A stretch of 64,000 bases of DNA from the NCBI RefSeq assembly GCF_000069785.1, contig NC_010530.1:1668001-1732000 (forward strand), in the 5' to 3' direction. Under the pieces are notes generated by a model. It searched no databases, was not told where the DNA came from, and worked only from the letters and a program-made list of their open reading frames with translations. This document shows, piece by piece, positions 1-8,406 of the stretch. Source of the DNA: Cupriavidus taiwanensis LMG 19424 (GTDB lineage: Bacteria > Pseudomonadota > Gammaproteobacteria > Burkholderiales > Burkholderiaceae). Position 1 is the first letter of the stretch. Each line of letters starts with the position of its first letter. The position numbers were made by a program, and so were the translations under genes.

Positions 1-75
1 CTTGCCTTCGCCCGGCGCCGGAACGGCAGAGATGTCCGCGCCCGGGGCGCCCTCGCGGGAGGTTGTCTTGCGCAT
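1..75 (-). CDS. N-terminus of an unidentified divergent gene (partial)
   Basis: An open frame begins with ATG at 75 and runs off the left edge, giving 25 residues (MRKTTSREGAPGADISAVPA...). It is rich in Gly, Ala and Pro, as the unstructured leader of many beta-proteobacterial regulators is. The frame diverges from the AhpD-like gene at 143, and the 67-bp gap carries inverted repeats. That arrangement fits a regulator that controls its neighbour, but no domain is visible, so the function is not assigned. Confidence 0.45.
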   Translation of the reverse strand, partial: MRKTTSREGAPGADISAVPAPGEGK

Positions 76-110
76 AATGTCAGAACTCTTATATTATGTT
101 CGTACTCTGA
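73..110. promoter_or_regulatory. Divergent intergenic inverted repeats (candidate operator)
   Basis: An AT-rich stretch in otherwise GC-rich DNA holds CATAAT (73-78) facing ATTATG (93-98), and TCAGA (80-84) facing TCTGA (106-110). It sits between the divergent partial gene and the AhpD-like gene. The start codon of the left gene lies inside the first repeat, so a bound protein could block that gene directly. The regulator is not known. Confidence 0.35.
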
Positions 111-142
111 TATTAACCCAGTTCCGCCGAAGGAGACCCGCA

Positions 143-643
143 ATGCCGGATCCGCATGCCAGCATGACGTTCGAATCGTTCACGCGCGCCGCGCCCGCGG
201 TGTACGCGGCCCTGCGCGCGCTCGGCACCGCCGTGGATGACTCGGGGCTCGACAAGCGCTTGACCGAGCTGGTCAAGGTGCGCGTCTCGCAGCTCAACGG
301 CTGCGCCTTCTGCCTGCAGTTCCACCTGAACCTGGCGCGCCGGCATGGCGTGGACGCGCGCAAGCTGGATCTGGTCGCGGTCTGGCGCGAAGCCGGCGTC
401 CATTCCGCGCGCGAGCAGGCGGCGCTGGGCTGGGCCGAGGCCTTGACCGTGCTGGGCGCCAGCGCGGGGGCCGGCGCGGAACACGCCCGTCAGCAGGCGC
501 TGGCCCGGGTGCGCGAGCATTTCAGCGAGAGCGAGATCCCTTTCCTGGCCGCTTCGATCGCAGCAATCCAGGCATGGAACCGGATTGCGGCCGGCCTGCA
601 GTTCCCGCCGCCGCCCGCCGAACCCGCACGGAGCGCCGCATGA
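143..643 (+). CDS. Carboxymuconolactone decarboxylase / AhpD-like protein
   Basis: This 166-residue protein has the alkylhydroperoxidase-type signature: Cys54-x-x-Cys57 followed by His61 (GCAFCLQFH), preceded by the usual KVRVSQLNGC helix. Family members are small helical proteins in which the Cys pair reduces peroxides or takes part in thiol redox relay. I chose ATG 143 because AGGAG lies at 131-135; an upstream in-frame ATG would lie in the operator region. It is the first of three genes coupled by ATGA overlaps (GNAT and azoreductase follow), which suggests a small stress or detoxification operon. The exact substrate cannot be read from sequence. Confidence 0.85.
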   Translation: MPDPHASMTFESFTRAAPAVYAALRALGTAVDDSGLDKRLTELVKVRVSQLNGCAFCLQFHLNLARRHGVDARKLDLVAVWREAGVHSAREQAALGWAEALTVLGASAGAGAEHARQQALARVREHFSESEIPFLAASIAAIQAWNRIAAGLQFPPPPAEPARSAA

Positions 644-1101
644 ACACCGCCACCATTCCGCACACCGGACTCCGGCATGCCGAACATGACACCGAAGTGG
701 CCGCCTGTTTTGCGCTGATGCGGCAATTGCGTCCGCACCTGGCATCGGCCGAGGAACTGGTGGCGCGCTGGCGCCGCCAGGCCGCGACGGGCTATCGCCT
801 GCTGGTGCTATGGGACCACGGCAAGCCGGTGGCACTGGCCGGCTGGCGCCTGCAGGAAAACCTGGTCCGCGGCATCCACGCCTATGTCGACGACCTCGTC
901 ACCGACGCGAACGCGCGCAGCAGCGGCTACGGGCAACAGGTGATGGACCGGCTGAAACACGAGGCGCGCCAGGCCGGCTGCCGCACGCTGGTCCTCGATA
1001 CGCCACTCGCCAACGTGCTCGGCCACCGCTTCTACTACCGCAACGACCTGCTGGCGAGCGCGCTCCATTTCCATTTCCCCCTGGAGGACAACCACCGATG
1101 A
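640..1101 (+). CDS. GNAT family N-acetyltransferase
   Basis: This 153-residue protein has the GNAT acetyl-CoA loop: after the beta strand YVDDLVTD comes RSSGYG (R-x-x-G-x-G) and a helix, then TLVLDT and a C-terminal HRFYYRN stretch typical of motif B. It should transfer an acetyl group from acetyl-CoA to an amine, with unknown acceptor. The start ATG overlaps the stop of the AhpD-like gene (ATGA), and its own stop overlaps the next start the same way, so the three genes are translationally coupled. Confidence 0.85.
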   Translation: MNTATIPHTGLRHAEHDTEVAACFALMRQLRPHLASAEELVARWRRQAATGYRLLVLWDHGKPVALAGWRLQENLVRGIHAYVDDLVTDANARSSGYGQQVMDRLKHEARQAGCRTLVLDTPLANVLGHRFYYRNDLLASALHFHFPLEDNHR

Positions 1102-1715
1102 CTACCTTGCTTCACCTCAGCGTCAGCAGCCGCGGCGAGGCCTCTGGCAGCCGGCAGGCCGCCGCGCGCCTGCTCGGCCAGATCGGCGCTGGCCCGCTGC
1201 GCGTGATCGCGCGCGACCTGGCCGAGCAGCCGCTGCCGCACCCGGATCGCGCCCACGTCGAAGCCAGCCTGATGCCGCCCGAGCAGCGCGGCCCGGCCGA
1301 GCATGCGGCGCTGGCGCTGTCGGAAACGCTGATCGCCGAACTGGAATCGGCCGACGCCGTGCTGATCTCGACGCCGATGCATAACTTCACCGTGCCGTCG
1401 GCGCTCAAGGCCTGGATCGACCTGGTGGTGCGGCCCAACCGCACCTTCCAGAATACGCCGGCCGGCAAGGTCGGCATGCTGGCGAACCGGCCGGTGCTGG
1501 CGGTGGTCACGTGCGGCGGCCCGTTCCGCGAAGGGCCGGGCAGCCAGCAGGATTTCCTGTCGCCATACCTCAAGTATGTGTTTGCGGCGATCGGCATCAC
1601 TCAGGTCGAAGTGATGCGCCTGGAACGCATGAACTGGGGTCCGGACTTTGCGCAAATGGCGCTGGACAGCGTGCGGGTACCGGCGGGCTGGCCGCGGGAG
1701 ATGGCACCCGCCTGA
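1098..1715 (+). CDS. FMN-dependent NADH:quinone / azo reductase
   Basis: This 205-residue flavodoxin-fold protein resembles AzoR. The N-terminal LLHLSVSSRGEASGSRQ is the phosphate-binding loop for FMN. The central stretch TPMHNFTVPSALKAWID and following VVRPNRTF match the AzoR flavin-binding segment, and VTCGGPF fits the next loop. The family uses NADH to make two-electron reductions of quinones or azo compounds in the cytoplasm. As the third gene of the AhpD/GNAT operon it fits a role against electrophilic or oxidative stress. Length is close to the family norm of about 200 residues. Confidence 0.85.
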   Translation: MTTLLHLSVSSRGEASGSRQAAARLLGQIGAGPLRVIARDLAEQPLPHPDRAHVEASLMPPEQRGPAEHAALALSETLIAELESADAVLISTPMHNFTVPSALKAWIDLVVRPNRTFQNTPAGKVGMLANRPVLAVVTCGGPFREGPGSQQDFLSPYLKYVFAAIGITQVEVMRLERMNWGPDFAQMALDSVRVPAGWPREMAPA

Positions 1716-1742
1716 CGCGGCGGAGCCGGCGCGGCGCCCCAC

Positions 1743-1796
1743 GATATTCTCATGGAAAGATTGTTCGCTTTGTTATATTCTCCAATCGAGAATATC
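1743..1796. promoter_or_regulatory. Triple ATATTCTC motif upstream of LysR gene
   Basis: ATATTCTC occurs at 1744-1751 and 1775-1782, and in inverse at 1788-1795. The last two form the palindrome ATATTCTC-N5-GAGAATAT. The motifs lie 40-90 bp upstream of the LysR start at 1835. An interrupted dyad plus a second half-site is the usual layout for a LysR-type binding region, so this is a candidate autoregulatory site. Confidence 0.5.
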
Positions 1797-1834
1797 GAGA
1801 CAACCTCCTTTCCCCCTGCCGCGCCCGACCGCCG

Positions 1835-2722
1835 ATGGAACTGGCCGAACTTGAAATCTTCCGCGCCGTAGCTACGGAGCAAAGCATCACCCGCGCCGCG
1901 CGCCTGCTGGACCGGGTGCAGTCCAACGTCACCACGCGCGTCAAGCAGCTGGAAGAGGCGCTTGGCGTGGCGCTGTTCCAGCGCGACAGCAAGCGCATGC
2001 TGCTGACACCCGAGGGTCACCGGCTGCTCGCCTATGCCAACCAGATGCTGGCGCTGGCCGAAGAAGCGCGGCAGTCGGTGCAGGGCGCCGCGCCGTCGGG
2101 TCGCCTGCGCATCGGCACCATGGAAAGCGCCGCCGCCAATCGCCTGCCGATGCCGCTGGCGCGCTTCCACGCGGCCTGGCCCGGCGTGGAAATCGAGATC
2201 CGCACCGGCACCACGCGCGCGCTGGTCGACGCCGTGCTCGACCACCGGCTCGATTGCGCCGTGGTGGCGCATCCCGGCGAAGGGCCGGCGCGCGCGGCCG
2301 ACATGGACGAACTGGCTCCCGGCCTGGAAGGTACCTACCTGTTCACCGAGCACCTGCAGCTGGTGCTGCCCGGCAGCCACCCCAAGGCGCGCGGGCCGCA
2401 GGACGTCGCGTTGCGCCGCCTGGCCGCCTTCCCCAAGGGCTGCACCTACCGCCAGTGCGCGGAAGACTGGCTGGCGCAGGGCACCGACGACATGCGCCAG
2501 CGCCTGGCTATCACCGAGATGCCGTCGTACCACGCCATGCTGGCGTGCGTCAGCGCCGGCACGGCAATGGCCATCCTCCCGCGCTCGCTGCTGGCGCTGC
2601 ACCGTGACGCGGTCGACGTGCAGACCGTGCCGGTGCGCGCGGTGCACACGTATATCGTCAAGCGTGCCGGCTATGCCACGCACGCCTGCGACGCCTTCGT
2701 GCGCGAACTGCGCGATGGCTGA
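1835..2722 (+). CDS. LysR-type transcriptional regulator
   Basis: This 295-residue protein has an N-terminal winged helix-turn-helix (MELAELEIFRAVATEQS, then AARLLDRVQSNVTTRVKQLE) and a periplasmic-binding-protein-like effector domain from about residue 90. Spacing and length match the family. It is followed at 66 bp by a nitronate monooxygenase gene on the same strand, which it may control. Co-directional rather than divergent placement is less common for LysR regulators. ATG 1835 aligns with the usual LysR N-terminus; the frame is open further upstream but that part has no homology. Confidence 0.9.
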   Translation: MELAELEIFRAVATEQSITRAARLLDRVQSNVTTRVKQLEEALGVALFQRDSKRMLLTPEGHRLLAYANQMLALAEEARQSVQGAAPSGRLRIGTMESAAANRLPMPLARFHAAWPGVEIEIRTGTTRALVDAVLDHRLDCAVVAHPGEGPARAADMDELAPGLEGTYLFTEHLQLVLPGSHPKARGPQDVALRRLAAFPKGCTYRQCAEDWLAQGTDDMRQRLAITEMPSYHAMLACVSAGTAMAILPRSLLALHRDAVDVQTVPVRAVHTYIVKRAGYATHACDAFVRELRDG

Positions 2723-2788
2723 CCCTGCCGTCCCCTCTCCACCCATCGCCGCACCATCGCCCTCGACCCCGCAAAAAGGAGCGCCAAA

Positions 2789-3904
2789 TTGACCCACGCC
2801 ACCTCCGCCGCTGACCGCCTGCCCCTGTTGCGCAAGCTTGGCATCCGCACACCCATCATCCAGGCCCCCATGGCCGGTGTCAGCACGACCGCGCTGGCCG
2901 CGGCCGTCACCAATGCCGGCGGGCTCGGTTCGCTCGGCGTTGGTGCCATGGATGCCGAGGCCGCGCGCAAGGCCATCCGCGAGACCCGCGCGCTGACCAG
3001 TGGCCCGTTCAACGTCAATGTGTTCTGCCATGCGCCGGCCGTCGCCGATGCCGCGCGCGAGCAGGCATGGCTGGCCTACCTCGCTCCGCGCTTTGCCGAA
3101 TTCGGCGCCACCCCGCCCGCAACGCTGCGCGAGATCTACCGCAGCTACGTCACCGACGAAGCCATGCACGCGATGCTGCTGGAAGAACGCCCGGCCGTGG
3201 TCAGCTTCCATTTCGGGCTGCCCGATGCGGGGCGGATCCGCGCGCTGCGCGACGCCGGCATCGTGCTGCTGGCCAGCGCCACCTCGCTCGATGAAGCGCG
3301 TGCCATCGAGGCGGCCGGCATCGACGCGATCGTCGCGCAGGGCATCGAGGCCGGCGGCCATCGCGGCGTGTTCGACCCCTCCGCCGTCGACGAGGGACTG
3401 GGCACCTTCGCGCTGGTACGCGTGCTGTCGACCCAGACCCGCCTGCCGGTGATCGCCGCGGGCGGCATCATGGACGGTGCCGGCATTGCCGCGGCGCTGG
3501 CGCTCGGCGCACAGGCCGCGCAGCTTGGCACCGCCTTTATCGCCTGCCCCGAAACCGTCGCCGACGGCCCCTACCGCGAGGCACTGCTGCAGGCGCGCAA
3601 GCCGACCGTGCTGACCCGGGCCATTTCCGGCCGCCATGCGCGCGGCCTGGCCAACCGCTTTACCGAGCTGGGTGCCGCCGCCAGCGCGCCCGCCACGCCC
3701 GACTACCCGATCGCCTACGACGCCGGCAAGGCCCTGCATGCCGCCGCCAAGGCGCGTGGCAGCGCAGACTTTGCCGCGCATTGGGCCGGCCAGGCCGCGC
3801 CGCTGGCGCGCGCGTTGCCCGCGGCGGAACTGGTCGCGGCGCTGGCCGGCGAACTTGCCGCCAGTGTGCGCGCGCTGGGCACGCTGGCGGAAACGCTCGG
3901 ATAA
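2789..3904 (+). CDS. Nitronate monooxygenase (2-nitropropane dioxygenase family)
   Basis: This 371-residue TIM-barrel flavoprotein begins [19 protein letters not shown] and carries EAGGHRG followed by [20 protein letters not shown] and AAQLGTAF, the FMN phosphate-binding strands of the family. It oxidises nitronates such as propionate-3-nitronate to carbonyl compounds and nitrite in the cytoplasm. The start is TTG at 2789: AAAAAGGAG ends eight bases before it and no ATG lies in that position. The adjacent LysR gene may control it. Nothing in the sequence restricts the nitronate substrate. Confidence 0.88.
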   Translation: MTHATSAADRLPLLRKLGIRTPIIQAPMAGVSTTALAAAVTNAGGLGSLGVGAMDAEAARKAIRETRALTSGPFNVNVFCHAPAVADAAREQAWLAYLAPRFAEFGATPPATLREIYRSYVTDEAMHAMLLEERPAVVSFHFGLPDAGRIRALRDAGIVLLASATSLDEARAIEAAGIDAIVAQGIEAGGHRGVFDPSAVDEGLGTFALVRVLSTQTRLPVIAAGGIMDGAGIAAALALGAQAAQLGTAFIACPETVADGPYREALLQARKPTVLTRAISGRHARGLANRFTELGAAASAPATPDYPIAYDAGKALHAAAKARGSADFAAHWAGQAAPLARALPAAELVAALAGELAASVRALGTLAETLG

Positions 3905-4073
3905 GCGGTTTCGGACAGCGCCGTTTTGCCGCGTCTTACAACAGGTTAAAAATGGGGACTCTTACAAGCCGCGGTTACAAAGCTAACAAGTCGGCCCGGG
4001 GCCCGAAACACCTTGATCGCCGGTTTGCGTCCATCATTCAGGAACACAAGCTGTGCATGACAAGGAGTTAGCA

Positions 4074-4424
4074 ATGCGCCCCTCCACCCGCATCGTCGCC
4101 GCGGCGGTCCTGGCCGCGACCCTGGTAGCCGCCGGCTCCGCTTCCGCGCGCGGCCGGTACCACCACCATGGCGGCTCGAACGCCGGCGCAGTGCTGGCGG
4201 TCGGCGCGCTCGCCGGCCTGGCGCTGGGCGCCATGCTGGCCTCGGGACCGGTGGTGGCGGCACCCGTGGCCCCGCCGCCCGTCACCTATGCCCCCGCGCC
4301 GGTCTCATACGCGGCGCCGGCGGTACCGCCGGGCTACTGCTACCGCGACTACGACCGCGCCTACGTGCCGTGCGGCCCGCAGCCTTCCGGCTACTACCGC
4401 GAGGCACCGTACTACGGTTACTGA
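4074..4424 (+). CDS. Small secreted Pro/Tyr-rich protein
   Basis: This 116-residue protein has a clear Sec signal peptide (basic MRPSTR, hydrophobic core, cleavage after ASA near residue 25). A second hydrophobic, Gly/Ala-rich segment follows at about 37-60, then a tail rich in Pro, Tyr and Ala (PVSYAAPAVPPGYCYRDYD). ATG 4074 is chosen because AAGGAG lies at 4062-4067. The tail resembles low-complexity envelope proteins of Burkholderiales that are annotated only as hypothetical. It may sit in the periplasm or inner membrane; no function is assigned. A methyltransferase gene follows 11 bp downstream. Confidence 0.75.
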   Translation: MRPSTRIVAAAVLAATLVAAGSASARGRYHHHGGSNAGAVLAVGALAGLALGAMLASGPVVAAPVAPPPVTYAPAPVSYAAPAVPPGYCYRDYDRAYVPCGPQPSGYYREAPYYGY

Positions 4425-4435
4425 GGCCTGACGCC

Positions 4436-5020
4436 ATGCCGGTCGACCGCGACTATTTCGCCGGCCTGTACGGCCGCAATGAAGATCCCTGGGGCATCGG
4501 CACGCGCTGGTACGAAGCGCGCAAGCGCGCCCTGCTGCTGGCCACGTTGCCGCGCGAGCGCTTCGCCCGCGCCTTCGAACCCGGCTGCGGCGGCGGCCAC
4601 CTGAGCGTGGCGCTGGCGCCGCGCTGCGATGCGCTGGTAGCGATGGAGCTGGCCGAGAGCGCTGCCGAGCAGGCGCGGCAACGGCTGGCACCGTTCCCGC
4701 AGGCATGCGTGCTGACCGGCGAATTGCCACAGCAATGGCCGGAAGGCAGCTTTGACCTGATGGTGTTTTCCGAACTGGGCTACTACTTTCCCAAACCCGA
4801 CTGGCACGAAGTCGCGGCAATGGCCGCGCGCACGCTGGCCGACGACGGCGTGATCGTCGCCTGCCATTTCCGGCATCCGTTCGCCGAGCAGCAGATCACC
4901 GCGCAGGCGGTGCACGAAGCCATCGGCGCGCAACGGGGGCTGTACCGGCATATCCGGCACGAGGAACCGGATTTCGTGCTGGAACTTTGGACAAGGCAGC
5001 TGGAGATGCGGCTGGCGTAG
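4436..5020 (+). CDS. SAM-dependent methyltransferase, NodS-like
   Basis: This 194-residue class I methyltransferase starts with RDYFAGLYGRNEDPWGIGT and then WYEARKR, the N-terminal signature of NodS-like enzymes. Motif I is FEPGCGGGHLSVAL, motif II acidic residue lies in LVAMELAE, and FDLMVFSELGYYF follows as motif IV. NodS itself N-methylates a chitooligosaccharide intermediate, but many non-nodulating bacteria carry this subfamily with other or unknown substrates. No nod genes are in the window. The gene ends just before a strong terminator. Confidence 0.85.
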   Translation: MPVDRDYFAGLYGRNEDPWGIGTRWYEARKRALLLATLPRERFARAFEPGCGGGHLSVALAPRCDALVAMELAESAAEQARQRLAPFPQACVLTGELPQQWPEGSFDLMVFSELGYYFPKPDWHEVAAMAARTLADDGVIVACHFRHPFAEQQITAQAVHEAIGAQRGLYRHIRHEEPDFVLELWTRQLEMRLA

Positions 5021-5039
5021 ATCCACCACGGAAAAGAAA

Positions 5040-5075
5040 AACGCCCCATGCAAGCAGCGACTTGCATGGGGCGTT
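5040..5075 (-). terminator. Rho-independent terminator (both directions, stronger on minus)
   Basis: AACGCCCCATGCAAG (5040-5054) pairs perfectly with CTTGCATGGGGCGTT (5061-5075) around a 6-base loop. Read on the minus strand the hairpin is followed by TTTTTCTTTTCC, a proper U-tract, so it should end the efflux transcript coming from 5284. On the plus strand it is followed by GTCTTT and could also end the methyltransferase transcript. Confidence 0.85.
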
Positions 5076-5126
5076 GTCTTTGGAGCAATTGCCAGGCACA
5101 CCGGTCCTTGATCGACCGCTTGCGTA

Positions 5127-5249
5127 CTCCCTCTCCCGCTTGCGGGAGAGGGTTGGGGAGAGGGCCGGTGTATCGACGAAGTGATGCGCGTCGGTATGCC
5201 AGTGCCTGCCCTCTCCCCCGGCCCCTCTCCCGCAGGCGGGAGAGGGGAG
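5127..5249. repeat. Palindromic repeat, double unit (copy 1)
   Basis: Two palindromes, CCCTCTCCCGC-TT-GCGGGAGAGGG at 5129-5152 and CCCCTCTCCCGC...GCGGGAGAGGGG near 5222-5248, flank a spacer of about 40 bp. The inner arms (GTTGGGGAGAGGGCCGG and GCCCTCTCCCCCGGCC) are also roughly complementary, so the whole element can fold as one long hairpin. The same layout recurs at 23885-24008. It lies between the terminator and the end of the efflux operon. Confidence 0.85.
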
Positions 5250-5283
5250 CAAACAAGCGGTCGATTCAGATCAGCGAGACCGC

Positions 5284-8200
5284 TTATACCGGCACATCCC
5301 TGGTCGGATCCGGCTTGCGGTCATCGAACCAGCGGTACAGCGTCGGCACCATCACCAGCGTCAGCAGCGTCGAGGTGATCAGCCCGCCGATCACCACCAC
5401 CGCCAGCGGCCGCTGCACTTCAGAGCCGGGACCGGTCGAGAACAGGAACGGCACCAGGCCCAGCATGGCGATGGTCGCCGTCATCATCACCGGACGGAAA
5501 CGCTGCGTCGCGCCCTGCACCACCGCCTCGTCGAGCGACAGGCCGGAATCGCGCAGCGTGCGGATGTACGACACCAGCACCACCCCGTTCAGCACCGCCA
5601 TGCCCCACAGCGCGATAAAGCCCACCGACGCCGGCACCGACAGGTATTCGCCGGTGACGAACAGCCCGATGATGCCGCCGATCGATGCGAACGGCAGCAC
5701 CGTGATGATCAGCGTGGCAAAGCGCAGCGAGTTGAACAGCAGGAACAGCAGGAAGAAGATCGCGGCAATGGTGACCGGCACGATGATCTTCAGGTGGCCC
5801 ATGGCGCGTTCCATGTTCTGGAACTGGCCGCCCCACTCGAGGTAATAGCCCTCGGGCAGCTTCACCTTGGCGTCCGCGGCCTGCTGCAGTTCGGCGACGA
5901 AGCCGCCGAGGTCGCGGTCCTTCACGTTGATCATCACCACCACGCGGCGCTTGGCCATTTCTCGGCTGATCTGCGCCGGGCCGTCATTGACTTCGATCCT
6001 GGCCACGCTCTGCAGCGGCACCTGCGTCCCGTCCGGCGTGTTCACCAGCAGCTGGCGGATCGACTGCACGTTGTTGCGGAACTCTTCCGGCAGGCGCACG
6101 GCCGCCGCGAAGCGGCGCTCGCCTTCGAAGATGTCCGTGGCGCGCTTGCCGCCGATGGCGATCTCGATCACGTCATGGATGTCCGACACGTTGAGGCCAT
6201 AGCGCGCGATCGCCTGGCGGTCGATCTCGATGGACAGGTACTGCTGGCCCGACACGCGCTCGATGCGGATGTCCTGCGAGCCCTGGATGCCGCCGGCGAC
6301 GCGGGCGATCTCGCCCGCCAGTTCGCGCAGCTTGTCCAGGTCATCGCCGAACACCTTCACCGCCACGTCGGAACGCACGCCGCTGACCATCTCGTCGACG
6401 CGGTCCGAAATCGGCTGCGCCATCACGATCTGCACGCCCGGAATGGCCTTGAGCTTTTCGCGGATGGCATTGGCGATATCGTCCTGGGTCCAGCCGTCGG
6501 GCCATTCGTCGCGGTCCTTCAGGCTGGCGATCGGGGTCGATTCGTTCTGGCCCTGCGGGTCGGCCGGGCTTTCGCCGCGGCCCACGCCCGACACCACCGA
6601 CTTCACGCCCGGCACGCTCAGCACCAGCTTGTTGGCTTCCTTCTCCAGCTTGATCGACTCTTCCAGCGAGATGTTGGGCACACGGTCGATCGCCGGCACG
6701 ATCGAGCCTTCCTTCATCTCCGGAATGAACGAGGTACCCAGCAGCGGCACGATCAGCAACGTGGCGATGAACGCCGCAACAGCGCTGAGCACGGTCTTGC
6801 GGCTGTTTCCCAGCGCCCAGTGCAGCAGGCGCAGGTAATGACGCTTCATGAAGGCGATCAGGAACGTGTCATGCTCGGCACCGCCCTTGAGCAGATATGA
6901 CGACAGCACCGGCGACAGCGTCAGCGACAGGAACAGCGAGATCGCCAGCGCAATCGAGATGGTGAACGCCAGCGGCGCGAACATCTTGCCTTCCATGCCC
7001 GACAGCGTCATCAGCGGCAGGAACACCAGGATGATGATGCCCACGCCGACGATCACCGGCGTGGCCACTTCCTGTACGGCCTTGACCAGGATCTCGGTCT
7101 TGGTCAGTCCTGGCTCCTTGTGGCCGAGCCGCTCGAACGCGTTCTCCACCACCACCACCGAGCCGTCGACCATCAGGCCGATGGCGATCGCCAGCCCTCC
7201 GAGCGACATCAGGTTGGCCGACAGCCCCGCCTGGTTCATCACCATGAACGTCAGCAATGGCGTCAGCACCAGCGTGGCCAGCACGATGATCGACGAACGC
7301 ACGTCGCCCAGGAACAGGAACAGCACGATCACCACCAGCACCACGCCTTCGAGCAGCACCTTGGTCACGGTCCACAGCGCCGCGTCGACCAGTTCGCTGC
7401 GGTCGTAGTACGGCACGATCTGCAGCTTGCCCGGCAGCATGCCGCGCTCGTTGATCTCGGCGACGCGGGCCTTGACGCGGCTGACCACTTCCTTGGCATT
7501 GCCGCCGCGCATCATCATGACGATGCCGCCGACCGCCTCGGTCTGGCCGTTCTTGACCAGCGCGCCCTGGCGCACCTCATGGCCGATGGTGACATTGGCC
7601 ACATCGCGCAGGTAGACCGGCGTACCGTTGACTTCTTTCAGCACGATGCTGCCGAGGTCCTCGACGCCCTTGGCCAGGCCGACGCCGCGGATCAGGTACT
7701 GCTCGGCATAGTGCGGCAGCACGCCACCGCCGGAGTTGGCGTTGTTGCGCGCCAGCGCCTCGTAGACCTGCTGGATCGACACGCCGTAATGGCGCATGCG
7801 CTCCGGGTTGACCAGCGCCTGGTACTGGCGCACATAACCGCCCTGCGAGTTGATCTCGGCCACGCCGGGAATCGAGCGCAGCAGCGGGCGCACCACCCAG
7901 TCCTGGGCGATGCGGCGCTCGGCCAGCTCTTCCTGGGTCAGTTCGCGGTTGCCGTCGTCGGCGCGGTCCAGCGTGTACTGGTAGACCTCGCCCAGGCCGG
8001 TCGAGACCGGCCCCAGCACGGGCGTGACGCCCTCGGGCATGCGCCCGCCCACTTCGATCAGGCGCTCCATCACCAGCTGGCGCGCGAAGTACACGTCGGT
8101 GGCATCGGTGAACACCAGCGTGATCAGCGACAGGCCGGCCTTGTTCAGCGAGCGCATTTCTTCCAGCCCGGGCAGGCCGGTCATGGCCATTTCCACCGGC

Positions 8201-8400
8201 ACGGTGACAAAGCGCTCCACTTCCTCGGGCGAGCGGCCCGCGGCTTCGGTGGCGATCTGCACCTGCACGTTGGTCACGTCCGGGAACGCATCCACCGACA
8301 GCTTGGTGGCAGCGCGCAGGCCGAAGAAGAACAGCACCACGGCAAGGACGCACACCACCAGCCGCTGCTTGATGGCGGCTTCGACTAGGGATTTCATCAT
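5284..8400 (-). CDS. Heavy-metal efflux RND pump, CzcA/CusA family
   Basis: This 1038-residue inner-membrane RND protein has a first transmembrane helix near residues 13-32, a large periplasmic loop (LSVDAFPDVTNVQVQI...), a second loop near 550-860, and twelve predicted helices overall. The helix-4 signature is GLMVDGSVVVVEN (about 408-420; Asp412, Glu419). Classical Zn/Co/Cd pumps have DFG before the second acidic motif; here the first Asp is absent (GGLAIAIG), which places it outside the typical CzcA group and leaves the metal undecided. It pairs with the adaptor gene 6 bp upstream and the outer-membrane gene beyond. A second ATG three bases later is an alternative start. Confidence 0.9.
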   Translation of the reverse strand: MMKSLVEAAIKQRLVVCVLAVVLFFFGLRAATKLSVDAFPDVTNVQVQIATEAAGRSPEEVERFVTVPVEMAMTGLPGLEEMRSLNKAGLSLITLVFTDATDVYFARQLVMERLIEVGGRMPEGVTPVLGPVSTGLGEVYQYTLDRADDGNRELTQEELAERRIAQDWVVRPLLRSIPGVAEINSQGGYVRQYQALVNPERMRHYGVSIQQVYEALARNNANSGGGVLPHYAEQYLIRGVGLAKGVEDLGSIVLKEVNGTPVYLRDVANVTIGHEVRQGALVKNGQTEAVGGIVMMMRGGNAKEVVSRVKARVAEINERGMLPGKLQIVPYYDRSELVDAALWTVTKVLLEGVVLVVIVLFLFLGDVRSSIIVLATLVLTPLLTFMVMNQAGLSANLMSLGGLAIAIGLMVDGSVVVVENAFERLGHKEPGLTKTEILVKAVQEVATPVIVGVGIIILVFLPLMTLSGMEGKMFAPLAFTISIALAISLFLSLTLSPVLSSYLLKGGAEHDTFLIAFMKRHYLRLLHWALGNSRKTVLSAVAAFIATLLIVPLLGTSFIPEMKEGSIVPAIDRVPNISLEESIKLEKEANKLVLSVPGVKSVVSGVGRGESPADPQGQNESTPIASLKDRDEWPDGWTQDDIANAIREKLKAIPGVQIVMAQPISDRVDEMVSGVRSDVAVKVFGDDLDKLRELAGEIARVAGGIQGSQDIRIERVSGQQYLSIEIDRQAIARYGLNVSDIHDVIEIAIGGKRATDIFEGERRFAAAVRLPEEFRNNVQSIRQLLVNTPDGTQVPLQSVARIEVNDGPAQISREMAKRRVVVMINVKDRDLGGFVAELQQAADAKVKLPEGYYLEWGGQFQNMERAMGHLKIIVPVTIAAIFFLLFLLFNSLRFATLIITVLPFASIGGIIGLFVTGEYLSVPASVGFIALWGMAVLNGVVLVSYIRTLRDSGLSLDEAVVQGATQRFRPVMMTATIAMLGLVPFLFSTGPGSEVQRPLAVVVIGGLITSTLLTLVMVPTLYRWFDDRKPDPTRDVPV

Positions 8401-8406
8401 GGCCGG

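Noticed and set aside
1601..3781. 726-codon minus-strand frame across the LysR and nitronate monooxygenase genes
   Set aside because: Both plus-strand genes have clear domains and ribosome sites; the antisense frame has none.
5127..5249. CRISPR array suggested by repeated CTCTCCC blocks
   Set aside because: There are only two palindromic units with one spacer, and the same unit recurs dispersed in the window; this is a REP-like element.
5794..8388. Long open frames antisense to the RND pump gene
   Set aside because: They mirror the codon bias of the GC-rich pump gene, are full of His, Arg and Gln runs, and have no domain; the pump frame is clearly real.
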